From Martensiomyces pterosporus (lineage: Eukaryota > Kickxellomycota > Kickxellomycetes > Kickxellales > Kickxellaceae), in assembly GCA_025201845.1 (NCBI GenBank), contig MU603940.1, positions 1 through 64,000 on the forward strand: DNA of 64,000 nucleotides, in the 5' to 3' direction. This document shows, in pieces, positions 52,951-64,000 of this stretch; positions within the stretch are counted from its first letter, which is position 1, and every line of letters starts with the position of its first letter. The position numbers and the translations under genes are program-made. The notes beneath the pieces are model-generated. The model made no database searches and had not been told where the DNA came from. It worked only from the letters and a program-made list of their open reading frames with translations.

Positions 52951-55900
52951 ATGCAAGAGGATAGCGGGAGCGCGCCAACGTTCTTTCGGGAGCACAAGGA
53001 GTTTTTCGTCTCTTTGGACAAGGCAGCACAGAGCGCCAGCAATGCCGGCAGCTGGGACTCGGACAATGCGCCAGAGGAGGAAGCACGGCTGATCCGCGAA
53101 ATGTGCAGCACCCTGGAGCTATACCAGGAGCAGCCGACATGTCTTGACCCCTACATCGAGCGCATCGTTAGCCAGCTGATGAGGGTGATTCAGAATCACA
53201 CGGATGCATTTCACGACAGCGTCATGGATGCCGAGGAAAGCAGGGCTGCTGGCAGCGAGGCACATGCCAGGGCCATCAGCACAAGTAGGCTTAGCGGCGT
53301 CTTCGACATGGTGTATACGCTGTGCAAGGTGCGCGGATACAAGGTTGTGTTGCGGTTTTTCCCCCACCAGGTTGCCAATGTCGAGCCCGTGTTTGTGATG
53401 CTCTGGCACCACGCTGCAACGTTTGACACGAATGGCTGGACTGCTCGCTACGTTTTGCTCATTTGGCTGTCGCTCCTGGCCATGATCCCCTTTGACATCG
53501 AGTCGATGGACAGCGGCCTTGCAAGTCTGCCCGACCTGAAGCCAGCAGACGCAGCAGTGGTTGGGCCGGGGGGTTCTCTGATTGAAAGGTGGGTTGGGTT
53601 GGGCAGATTGTACCTGCGCCGACCTGGGTGTGAGATGGAGGGCGCAGCCGTGATGCTCTCCCGCCTACTCTCGCGCAAGGACACTGTGAGCAGCTTGCAG
53701 CCAGCCTTTCTCGAGTGGGCCATCGGCGAGGTCAGTGAGGTCGTTTCCAGCGAATCACACGAGGCTACTTCGAGCAAGAAAGGCATATCCATCGGCGGAG
53801 TGTTGCGGATCAACGGTGCTTTGCGTGTCCTGTGTCATCTGCTCTTGGCCATGGACTCACGGGGCGCCCTTGACAAGCACATCGCGCCATTGATGGATAT
53901 TTTCCACTCGGATGCCTTTGAGCAAAACTCGCTCACCAGAAAGCTGATTGCAAAGGCGGCTCAACGGCTGGCGCTCCTATCGCTGCCTCCTCCTGCCGCT
54001 GCTGCTGCAAGCGGCGGTGCAAGAGGCTCAGCGGTAGCCAATCTCCGCGGCGACGTGTCTGATGCAGGCAAAGGTGGTGCTGAGCACGGCATGGATGACG
54101 ATGGCATTGTGGACGGTGCACTGGGCGCTGAAGTACCCGAAGACGTCGAGGGCTTTGTGGGAATACTGCTGCACAAGCTGCATGACAGGGTAGGGCAAAA
54201 TGGGTGTATGGAATGTTATGCAACAGCAGACATGTGTGGGGTTCTGCGCGAATTACCAATGGAGCTTTGCACTGGTGGTTTCTCTGAGCCAGGCTGCTCT
54301 CTTTTTGGGCAGGCATTTTCCTTGACTCAAACACCTGACCGGCCTTAGTGCTGTGCTGGGTGCATATGCGGCTGCACATAAAGTGCACACCAAATGAGGA
54401 GGGCCTCATGCGCCGCCGTCTTGTTTTGTAAGCATCACAAGGCGCCTCTTTTCTGCACGGCTTGCCTACCAGCAGCTGTGCCCTGCTCTGCTCGACAAGC
54501 GGCAGTGAGGTGCAGATGCCTCCTTGATGTGTAGATGATACGGCCTTGCTTTGGCCATAACCACAGTGGTTGCAATGGTGGTTAGCGGCCGTCGCCACAT
54601 ATGTGGTGATGTCATCTGCCTGCATCTGTGCAGCTACCACCACGCCTTGCTCTCTGCACAAAGCGCTCCTTTGTCGCTCACAGCGCCAGCGGCATTTGCA
54701 TGGGCCATTCACCGTCCCTCATCCTTGTCCTCTCACTGCAGATACCCGCCATGCACTTGCAAGAAAAAAAAACAGCCAGAAAAAAACAGCCGGGAGAGTG
54801 CTGCCATGTAGGAGTCAAGGATGCAAAATGTCCCGCTCTCTTGCCTGCTCTTGTGTGCGTGTATCTTGTTCGGTGTTCACCAAGGAAAGCTGCCGAGGCA
54901 TAATCTGTGCGCCACAACACTCTGCTGCATTGTGCGGAGAGGGCAACTTGGCTATATCTGTCAGTGCTCTACGTGCTGTATTGCTGCCCCTCACACGCCC
55001 ACATGTCCATCTCCCTCACATTTACAGCAGGCCACGTTGCACACATGCCGCTCATACAAGCTGCCGCTGCTGCGAACTTTCTTGAACAAGAGTGCGAGTC
55101 ACTGATCATCTGTAGCACAATGCCACAGGCACTCCGTTCCTGTTATTGATGTAGGATACCATTGTGCGGTGGTCAGCGGCAAAGGGCGTTGGGCGGATCT
55201 CTGAAAGGCTGCCAGCGGCCCTTGCGCACGAAATAGCCAGTGCAGTGGCAGACATTCTCAAGGACGAGGCGCTTGTGCTGGCTGATGGCACAATTGACGT
55301 TTCGATGACATCCGAGTTCTCCTGGCATGGAGCTCTGCTTTGTCTGGCGGAGCTGGCAAGGCGAGGTCTATTGGCGCAACAGGCCCTGCGCGAGGTCGTT
55401 CCATGGATTATCAGGGTAAAGAGCGCCTTGCATTTGCTGCGTTTGTCTTTCTGCATTGCACGCTGCTCGCACAACCACAGCCGACAGCAACAGCAGCAAC
55501 TGACAGCCTGTCCTCATGCAATATGTGCGGGTCGAATTTGGCTTCTACCACATTGTTGCCTGCATATATATGCCTCCATTGTCCCTCCCCCATTCCCCCA
55601 TTTGCCGCTTTTCGTTGTGTAGGGCCTGACATACGAGATTCAGCGTGGCGACTATTCTGTTGGATCAAACGTCCGGGACGCTGCGTGCTACACGATGTGG
55701 TCATTTGCGCGTGTGCACCGCCAGTCTAGTCGACAGGTGTTCAACGAGATGCGAATGCAAATGGCAACTGCGCTTGTGTCTGTCGCTGTCTTTGATCGTG
55801 AAGCAAATGTCCGCCGAGCCGCCAGCGCTGCCTTTCAAGAGCATGTTGGGCGCCATGTAAGTATCTCTATCTGCAGCCTGCTTTGTCTGCTGTGCACTCC

Positions 55901-58900
55901 TCCCTTGTCGCAGTCTCTTCTCTGCAACAATGGCCAGCAACAAATGCCCCGAGGGGCGAGCAGTTGCGTGGTTCCTAAAGCGCGCACAACCAGATCATTG
56001 GCAGCCTGTGGAATACATATTGGTGACTCGTGTACAGCGCATTGGGCGCTTTCTTCGTCTATTGGCCTCACCCAAACTACATGTAGGACTCGTTTCCGCA
56101 CGGAATCCCAGTGCTGCAGCTTGCAGACTTCTTCTCGGTTGGCAACATGCGCAACGCCTTTGTTGCAGCCAGCCGAAGGATTGTAGAGTAAGTCAGCCTC
56201 CCTGCACCCGAGTGTGAGAGTAGCGTGCGGACATGGCAAATACCCATCAACAGCGACTCAAGCATCACCTCTCTTGGCATCCCTCTATTCTTTCAGCACA
56301 ATTATTTAGATTCGCAGAGTATCGTGAGCCTCTGCTGCGCCACCTGTGCACCACCACTATTTATCACTGGGACCTGAAGACGCGAGAGCTGGCGGCAGAA
56401 GCACTGCGCGAACTGGCGCCTGTAGCTGCGGAGTATGTGATCACGGCGCTGCTGCCTGACATTGTACGTATACAATTAGACTGATGCACTCTCCCTCGCT
56501 TCTGTGCTTGTCGCGATTGTGTGTCTGGCTTGGTCGGCTTGGTTGCTGTACTTGGGCACGCCCTACTCATTCTATGCTAGCTGTGGTGCCTATTTCGTTT
56601 GTAGGTCAGGAATACGCAGTCTCCGTTTTTGGCTGTCCGCCATGGCGCAATTGTCGCCACCGGCGTCATCGCAGAGACGCTGGCTTCGCATTTGAGGGGT
56701 AACGGCGAGGTATCGAAGGTGAGTAGCCCACCCAATACAGCAGCGCACAGCATTAGAGCGATGTTGGATGAAAAGCGGGGAGTGATTGTGCGGCGAATCC
56801 GGCTATGCTGTCCGCTGGCCTGCTAACAATGGCACGTTGCAGCCATTTCCTTGTTGGTGACAATGCTGTAGAACGTACTGTCAGTGGCAACAGCCATCCC
56901 GCAGAGATATCTCGATGACTTTGGTGCCAGCTTGACACTGTCGGCACTGGCTAGATACATGGGATCGCTGAGCAGGGCTCGCTGGGACCTTGGTGGAGAT
57001 GCGGCGCAAAGCACGTACTTTGATCTTTTCGTCCAGGCGTTTACGTCATGCACAAATCAGAATGCACTGGTGCCGGAGTTTACTGCATTTGCTGACGGGT
57101 TTGGAATCACGGCTGAGCAGCGCGAGATGTAGGTATTGGTTGCGCAGATTGACTCGGGCGAGAGTGGCTGGTGCTGCAACCTGACGACATGTGTCTGGTG
57201 CTCTTTTGCAAAAGCTGTAGGATCGAGAGGTATACGTCCGTCGAGAGATCGGGAGGTTCTCGTGAGGGATTTGTTCTTGCGCTAGGCGCGCTGTTGGACC
57301 GCAAGAGCTTTGAGCTGCTCTGTAGCCTGGTCACGGGTGGTGCATCGGTGGAAATCCGCCGGAATGCTGCGTCTGCTCTTGGACAGTTCTGCGAGCGCGG
57401 GCTTGGCAGCAAGAAACAGCAGCCAACAGAAGGTAAGGTTTGCCCTCATTTCCACCAGGCAAAGCAAACTCGGTCAATACCTGCAATGCCCGCTACCACC
57501 CGCTCATCCACTAAACATGCCTGTCTATTCTAGACGGCGGAATGACCCGCAGCGACATACCAGCGGCAACCGAGGCGCTGCTGGAGGGGCTGCTTGATCA
57601 CACGGTTGACAACCGGGGCGACGTTGGTTCTTGGGTGCGTAAGCAGTGCCTGTGCTCGCTTGCCACTCTATTTTGCACCGACAAGCAGACACTCTCTAGA
57701 CTCCACGGCTGCCACGATCTTGTAGACCGGCTGTTTGGACGTGTGCTTCATGCAGCCACTGAGAAAATCGACAAACTCCGAGCTGCCGCCGGCGAGCTGC
57801 TAGAATGCCTGCTCTACGACCAGCAGAGCTGCAGCGGCGAGGGAATAGACAGCAAGGATGCAGAGACAAGCAGCCACCACGCCTGCCAGCTTAAACGGTT
57901 CATCCCCGAACGAGGCAGCCAAGGGTACGTACGGTAAAACAGAATGATTGCGGCAATACTGTGTGCTCTTTTCCTCGCAGCGTCGTTTGCTGGTTTCCAA
58001 ACGAGGCATGTGACCCTAGTTCTTTTTTTGGCTGCACAGCGACCCCCCTTCTACTCATCGCGTCTACCTCTTTTCCTTGGCTTTCGTTCCTTGCAAAAGT
58101 GCGAGGGATGCGAGGCATCAACAGGATGAGATTTGCAGCACACGCGTTCCTTTGATATGTGTGAGCAGCAGAGGGTCATATGCCGCGCTCTTCTCTGCCT
58201 GTGTATGCCTGCCCAGCTCTGGAGCACATGTCTTACCGGGGAAATCATTGTTTTTCCGTGTGCAAACAATGAAGCAATTAAGCGCACACATACTTTCATT
58301 GGCATCCGCTCCCTCCACTATACTTGCCCTGGTCCTGTTATTGCTGCTGATGGTGTGCCGGGAGCTTCTTTTGCTCTGCATGACTGCATTGCTGGCGTTT
58401 CAAAATAGTGCGATCTGCTGGGCTGACTCAGAGGCAGTTTACGGCCAGCTTGTCTATGCACTGGATGTGCCCGGGGAGAAACTGCGACAGCCCCTGTTTG
58501 AAGGCTTTGTTGCCACGGGGTCAGCAGAGCCATTGGTAAGTAGCAAGGTGGCGAACAAACGGGGGAGGTGCTTTATTGGCATGGTAGCCACACTCCCTCC
58601 GCTGCCACATCTCATTAGCACTGCTCTTTACTGTGTTTTGGATGTCCGGTTCTGTGCAAGGCGCTGGGGTTCGAGGCGGGGTCGAATCTTTGTCTCAATA
58701 ATGTGCCATCGCAACCCTCGCCATCGCCCTGCTGCGTGATGCCTTGCCTGCCGCCGCTGTCGGAATGTCGTGCCAAAATGGTGCTTTTTGTGCACGCAGA
58801 TGCGACGCAGAGCTATGCAATGCGACCGACCAATACTTTCTCTTTCTGTGTGCAGCTTTCCTTGCGGCACATGGGCCTTGCGCCATTCGTAGAATAGCGG

Positions 58901-60100
58901 TGAAAATCGGTGAATGTGCGAATGCAGCTAACCCAGCATGCGCTTGCCTTCTATGCTGCTTCCCTTCCTGGATCTTCCCCCTTTGCTGGAAGGAGGGTGT
59001 GCGTGCAATTTTTATTTAATCTGGCCGTGTGGTTCATTTAGGGCAGGTTCGCAGTAAGCGCAGTAGCTAAATACGCCGAGACACTCGCAGGAGCGCATGA
59101 GGCGCCTGCTGGTGGCGCAGTAGAGGAGCAGCAGGCGTGGAGCGTTGACGGCATGGTCAGGGAGCTGACCAGGCTACTGCTCACTGATAGGCGCACCAGC
59201 AAAATCATCAATCCGACGCTTACCGTCGCTGATCAGCTTGTCGAGCAGGGCGCGCTCATGGCAGCGTCATCCGATGTGTAAGTAGACAAAAGGGGGAGCT
59301 GTCCTGACGCGCCCGCATGTGCTGAGGCCCGGCTCAGCCTGGGCACGCGAAGCAGTGAAGCGAGGCGGATAGCTACTGCATATATTTGTCGCTGCTATGC
59401 AGCTGGAGCATGCAGCATGATAGCATTTCCTCACACAAGGAGCATCCCCTCTTTGTCTATTTTGGCGCTTGCAGGTCTGCTGTCTACAGCCAAAGGGGCG
59501 CTCTCTTTTGCGTATTGTAATAGGCGTACAGAGATGCATGTTTTCTAAATGATTTTGTTTTTATTTTGGTCGGCATGGGTGCATCGTGCATAGGTGGATT
59601 CCGCTATACCGAGCGGTTCAGCGGCTGGCTTACAGGCTGCGTGCGCCGCATAGACTGGCTCTGTGCTTGAAGCTCTATGCCAGTCTGTCGCTTGTCTCTG
59701 GCGAGTTACTGAGGCTAGCGGCCAGCTCTCTGCTCTCGCATCTCGCACATCCGATTCCAAAGGTAAGCCGCATTGTATCCAAGTCGCATGCTGTTTTGTG
59801 CAGCCCCTCGCTTTATTTTTCCCATGGCTTTGCGTCGATCTGAAGCCATGCGAACAGCATCCCCGTGTGCCTATTCATGTATAGATCCGACAGACAGCGG
59901 CCGATCACCTGTTTACGGTGCTTTGCATCAACGGTGGCACTGACCTGGGCGACAAAAATGAGGAGGAGCAGGACAAGGCGATGGAGTCTATGGCAGACAT
60001 CGAGCAGCTGCTTACCGAGACCGAGTGGATGAGGGACGATGGCCGCGTCAAGGAGGCTCGCGCACGCCTAGCCGCTCTTGTCAGGCAGACTATTGCGTGA
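52951..60100 (+). CDS. TBCD: Tubulin folding cofactor D, 13 exons
   Basis: My model: 52951-54189, 55155-55415, 55623-55856, 56087-56187, 56310-56463, 56605-56718, 56872-57128, 57221-57432, 57534-57924, 58409-58535, 59042-59277, 59594-59762, 59894-60100. All junctions are GT-AG and in phase, giving 1233 residues against about 1190 in human TBCD. Landmarks are [20 protein letters not shown] and [18 protein letters not shown] in exon 1, [15 protein letters not shown] across the 1/2 junction, [16 protein letters not shown] and [14 protein letters not shown] in exon 3, [14 protein letters not shown] in exon 5, [10 protein letters not shown] in exon 6, [12 protein letters not shown] in exon 8, and TETEWMRDD near the end. 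The protein is all HEAT-repeat-like helices. Cofactor D takes beta-tubulin from cofactor A and assembles the alpha/beta dimer with cofactors C and E, in the cytosol. The first intron (965 bp) and the intron at 57925-58408 are the least certain. Confidence 0.92.
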
Positions 60101-63100
60101 CAAGTGACAGCGCCGCTCTTGCTTCGGGGTTATGCGTAGCTTGTTTTCTTTTTTTTGCCGACGTGTAATGAAGGCAGGGCTTGATTAACAGTAGTGCTGC
60201 TTTAGCCAGGCCGGTGTGGGCATTGCATGAAAATAGCCAAGTGGCATTATCCAGGGCACACCGAGAAGGATCGGGCAAAGTCGTGGAGTCGTGGCAATAG
60301 TGCGCCAGAGTGTGAGCGGCAGTGTGGGCTCTGTCGTTCGCATGAGAAGAATTCCGGCCAGGGGACAGGAGCAGCGCGGACAACGGAAGCCTGATCCGAC
60401 TAGTGCAAGAAGAGGGGGGAGTTTATGCTTGTGGACGTTTTTCAATGGGCACACATGCTGGTGTCTGGCCTGGTCTCCTCCACTGGAGCAAGGTATGCAC
60501 ATCTTTCTCAGTCAGCTCATTCTTTCTGCCCACCATGATCAACAGCAGCCGCATGTGCGTGCTCGCCACACTCCTGCATTGGAGCGGGAACGAGGGGATG
60601 CGGTATAGTGTTTCCAGAGAGAATGCTCGCGGAGCGCTGGCCGATGGCTTTGCTGCAGCTTTACGGGCGAACGACAGCATCGGCTGTGTGAGGATTACTG
60701 CCTTTTACACTGCGCCGGACTAATGGGCGGGAAGCGGACGACACAAAACCAGCAGCATCTGCGCCGGCTGAGCGAACCAAGGAAGAAGTAGCAGTGTGTC
60801 ACGGGCAGGCAAAACACCCCTTCCACACCTGCCCAGCTAGAAGAGGATTGTTTGGGCAGTGTGAGCGGCAGTTTGCTCATGTGCTTGCGATGCTGATTGA
60901 ATCGAAGTGGTAAAAGGAACACACGGCCAAGAAAAATAAACCAAAAGGCAGGCGGGTTCGCTGCCGGTGCTTGCTACGCCCCCCTCGAGCCCTCCCCTCC
61001 CCTCCCCTCTTTTGCCAGCTGTCGCCATTGCTGCTTCTGCAGCCACCACCGACTTCAATATACCGCCCAATTCGCATAGAGTGGGCGACGGACACTAGCT
61101 GCCTGCATAGGGGGAAATATCCCTGGGCAGCACACTTGCTTCCTGGCGAGCGGGCGAGTCAGCGGGAAGGAGCGGGCGCTTCTGCACTCTCCGGCTGCTG
61201 GCTGGCATTCTTGCGCCTTTGTGCCCTTTTCCGTTCTTTCTGCACATGCCCTCTACCGCATTGAGTGGTGTGTAGAGAGAAGCTGCCTACACAGAATACG
61301 CCCCTGGCCCTGTTCTTGCGTTGGGCGACATAGCCGTGGCATGTATTCTTAAATAAGCCCAAGGCTCGCTGCTCGCACGCTCTGTTTCCAACCCCCTTTT
61401 CTTTGCACCAGGCGCTTCACTTCTTCTGGCCACTCCTGTAGGAAACAGCACTTGTGTTTTTTGTCGCTAGCCATCCAGCTCTTATCCCTGACGCAGCTAT
61501 TGACAAGCACTCCCCCTTTTCTTCCACACGCACTCGCGCTCTCTGGCTTCCTTGCCTGCTGCCATCTGCTGGTGCTTTCTACGCCATCTAACGCAGGCTG
61601 CGAAAGTAGATGGATCTTTCTGTCCCCTCCCCACACACCCCGCCCGAGCTCCATTAAAAAACACTTATTCCACGGTCTCACCGTACCAGCAACAGCAGCA
61701 GCACACTGGTGAGTATGCACCGCCATTTTGTATACCATCCTCCGCACAAACGCACGCCCACAGCCTTTGCATCTTCGGCTATTCTGCTCCATTGCAATGT
61801 CTGTATTTACAAAGCGGGAATATCCTCCAAATCCACATCCAAAGCAGTGCTGATAATTATTTCGCCAGCGCACCCTGGCATTAACGCTATTGCTTGCGCC
61901 GTGTCCGATATTCCGTGCTCGGCAGTCCTGCTTTCGTCATATACAGCAGCTCTGCGCCGTTTGCTTGCAGGTAACAAAGGCGACGCCGACGTTGCATCTC
62001 GGCCCATCGCCATTGCGTGCTCGTCCACACGCTCGTTTTTCTCGAGCCCTCTTTTTGCAGCCCGGCCCAGAACCCCGCTTATTCCGTTGCATTAGTGGGC
62101 AGCGAGGCCTGCCTCTGGTGCTTGCCCGCCTCGCCGCCTGGGTGTCTTGTCTGCGCTACTGCCACAGCCGTGCAGTCATTTGCGGGAGCGCGCGCGGCTG
62201 CCGCAATAGTGGTGGGCCTTTTGCGTCTTTCTGTGACACACTAGGCTAGCCCCCTTGGGCACATGCACGCATAGACAGCCTATTAGTTCGAAACTCCCAC
62301 TCATCGCTCCAGCACCGCGCACACCGCCTTTCTGCCAATCCCGTACCGAGAAAATCGCTCTATTTCCTGGCGCCTCTTTCTCCTCTCCTCTCTACTTTTG
62401 CCCCAGAATGCTTGCAGCTCGCCATTTAAAGACGGATACATCTGGACCCTTTGTACATGTACTCTTGACTATCAGTCTTCCTTCAAAATAGATACCAGCC
62501 GTGTGCTCTCCATCTAGCCCGCGATACACAGCAAGCAGCTCTCTCTATCTTCTGCGCCGCCTCTTTTTCTCCGGTGTAAGTTGCCTTGCGCTCCACAGGC
62601 CCCCACACCGACGCTTCAGCACCCAGCTCCGGCAGCACCTCCCACTCTCCGTTGCACACCACCTCGTGGTTGCTGTGGCCCCCCTCCTCATTTGGGTCCG
62701 GTTCGCATTCCAACTAGTACTCCTGCTGTCCCGTTGTCAGCAGCACCGTTCTCGCTTGCCCTCTCTTCGTGCTCCACGCTATCTGCTTTGACAGCCTACT
62801 TTTGCCGCGTCTGGCTCGGGATGGCTCATTAAGGCTGGCCACTACTAGCGTTCACCGTACTCATAGCTTAGCCATTAAAGCCTTGCGCTTTATTATACCT
62901 ATTGCCGCGCTATATCCCCACCCCTATTTCTATTTATGCTAGCAGCAGCATCCTTGTCCTCTCATCCACGCCCTTCTTAAACACCCCCTTGGCTCTACCG
63001 ACTAGTGCTTCGGCTATGGTCGCTTCAGTCGCCTGCATACACTGATCAGACTCCCTCGCACACACAAAATCCACAACCAGAGCATCCTTTCAACGCCTTT

Positions 63101-64000
63101 GTGCCTTTCTTTCTGCATCGGTGCCATCCCTTAGTGTTTTGCTCTTCTCTCTTTTAACCCAGCCGCCACGCAGCATCAGCGCAGGACTCTCCGCTCGCAC
63201 GCACTGCCTGGGACCTCGAGCGCTTCTCAGTAGCCACACCACCAGACACACCAGAGCCGCTATACCCGAGCAAGCGAAAGCAAGGGCTTGTTCGAGATTC
63301 GGGATCTTCTGTTCGCATCCTTGATACCACCCACGCCTTGCTGACTCACGCCTGGGCTTTGCCAGTCTGCTTGGTCGCACAGGGCCTTCCTTAAGCGGAC
63401 GCTTTTAGCCCTTGGTTTTTATTTTCCACTTGGCATCCCTTTTTCTTCTCCATCGGAATTTTTGTACTCTGTTCTCGCCTTGGGCTTCTCTCTTGTTTCA
63501 CCTGCCCTCTCTCCCCCTGCTTGAGCTGCTCGCCTCCCCTTGAACAACAACAGCAACCTTGACACCCCCAGCTGCCCGCTCACACTCTTAGGCAGGGGCG
63601 TGCGCTCATCCTTCTCGACGCTCCCATCTATTTTTTTTGTTTATTTTCTGTTGGGCTTGTGCCAGCCTGGCTCGCTCGCTGAAAGCCCGCAAAATAGGCA
63701 GACGGAGGCATTCGGGAGAAATCTGGGTGTAGTTCATTAGCGGAAGCAGCACCAGCACCACCGCAGGAAAACCTTTCCACACACAAAACTATTTAGGGTG
63801 TGCGCTGTACACTCTGGCCCGCACTCCACCTCTTTTCTCTCTCGCATTTTTTTGCTCTGCTTTCTGGAGGTTCTTTTGGTGCTCTTCCTACGCTCAGTGG
63901 CTTTCCACCCCTTGCTGCCTGCACCCACGCACGTCAGACTCGCTTGCCGAACCTTCTTGCGATCTTCTGCTGGCGCTGTCGCTGTGCTCTCTGCGTTGAC
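60101..64000. other. 3.9-kb region without a supported gene
   Basis: The first bases are the cofactor D 3' flank. Beyond 61 kb the plus strand is strongly pyrimidine-rich, with donor-like sites (for example ACACTGGTGAGT near 61711) and acceptor-like sites (TTGCTTGCAG near 61970, CTTTTTGCAG near 62059). This resembles the spliced 5' leader of a plus-strand gene starting beyond 64000. An open frame ending at 60723 has no recognisable domain on either strand. Confidence 0.4.
60990..61007 (-). other. Potential G-quadruplex on the minus strand
   Basis: Four C-runs of 3, 4, 4 and 4 bases separated by single T residues on the plus strand. The minus strand is therefore GGGG-A-type repeats with one-base loops, the most stable quadruplex class. 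It lies in the non-coding region after cofactor D. Confidence 0.75.

Noticed and set aside
58660..58690. GGTTCGA-like sequence resembling a tRNA B box
   Set aside because: No matching A box or cloverleaf arms at the right spacing. It lies in a cofactor D intron.
60403..60723. 106-codon plus-strand frame downstream of cofactor D
   Set aside because: Plausible composition near its end but no recognisable domain, and an equally long minus-strand frame overlaps it. Left unannotated.

Overview
The window is nuclear DNA of a filamentous, early-diverging fungus. It has spliceosomal introns with GTAAGT-type donors and CTAAC/CTGAC-type branch sites, long serine- and glutamine-rich proteins, and fungal-type UPRT, GH20 and LAM-type sterol transfer genes. 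BTG/Tob and a TTP-like CCCH protein occur beside a tubulin cofactor D. Kickxellomycotina (a Coemansia-like fungus) is my best guess from gene content and style; it is an inference, not something the sequence proves. I found no transposon, tRNA, rRNA, CRISPR array or viral gene.

Layout. 1-5 kb: a seven-transmembrane receptor-like gene (minus strand), then a secreted GH20 hexosaminidase homologue (minus) whose catalytic Asp-Glu pair is Ser-Ser. 6.6-11.3 kb: a large MIT-domain protein. 12.6-14.6 kb: a four-exon monocarboxylate-type MFS transporter. 15.4-17 kb: a second, catalytically intact GH20 enzyme. 17.4-19.4 kb: the SAGA subunit Sgf73/ataxin-7. 20.2-23.5 kb: a GRAM-VASt-TM sterol transporter, convergent with UPRT (23.7-24.3 kb). 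24.9-26.3 kb: a mitochondrial-type class III CoA transferase. 27.0-27.7 kb and 30.4-32.6 kb: BTG/Tob and a TTP-like double CCCH protein, head to head. 33-40 kb: a receptor cluster, made of a 5'-truncated copy broken by an assembly gap and two intact paralogues. 41.6-46.1 kb: a PH-domain protein. 46.3-48.0 kb: dihydroxyacetone kinase. 48.7-52.5 kb: haspin kinase. 53-60.1 kb: tubulin cofactor D, rebuilt here as 13 exons. 60.1-64 kb: no gene that I can support.

Structural oddities. Bases 1-1139 are the reverse complement of 33579-34717 with no net indel; the six substitutions I can see are all packed between 798 and 926. The 135-N gap at 33444-33578 is flanked by two nearly identical 276-bp copies. 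Together these suggest either a scaffolding artefact between alleles or paralogues, or a recent inverted duplication of a receptor 3' end.

Functional themes. Three receptor-like paralogues plus a fragment form a local expansion. Two GH20 proteins, one apparently a pseudoenzyme, suggest GlcNAc/chitin handling outside the cell. BTG/Tob and TTP-like proteins both feed into CCR4-NOT deadenylation in other eukaryotes. Haspin and cofactor D are neighbours acting in mitosis and tubulin biogenesis.
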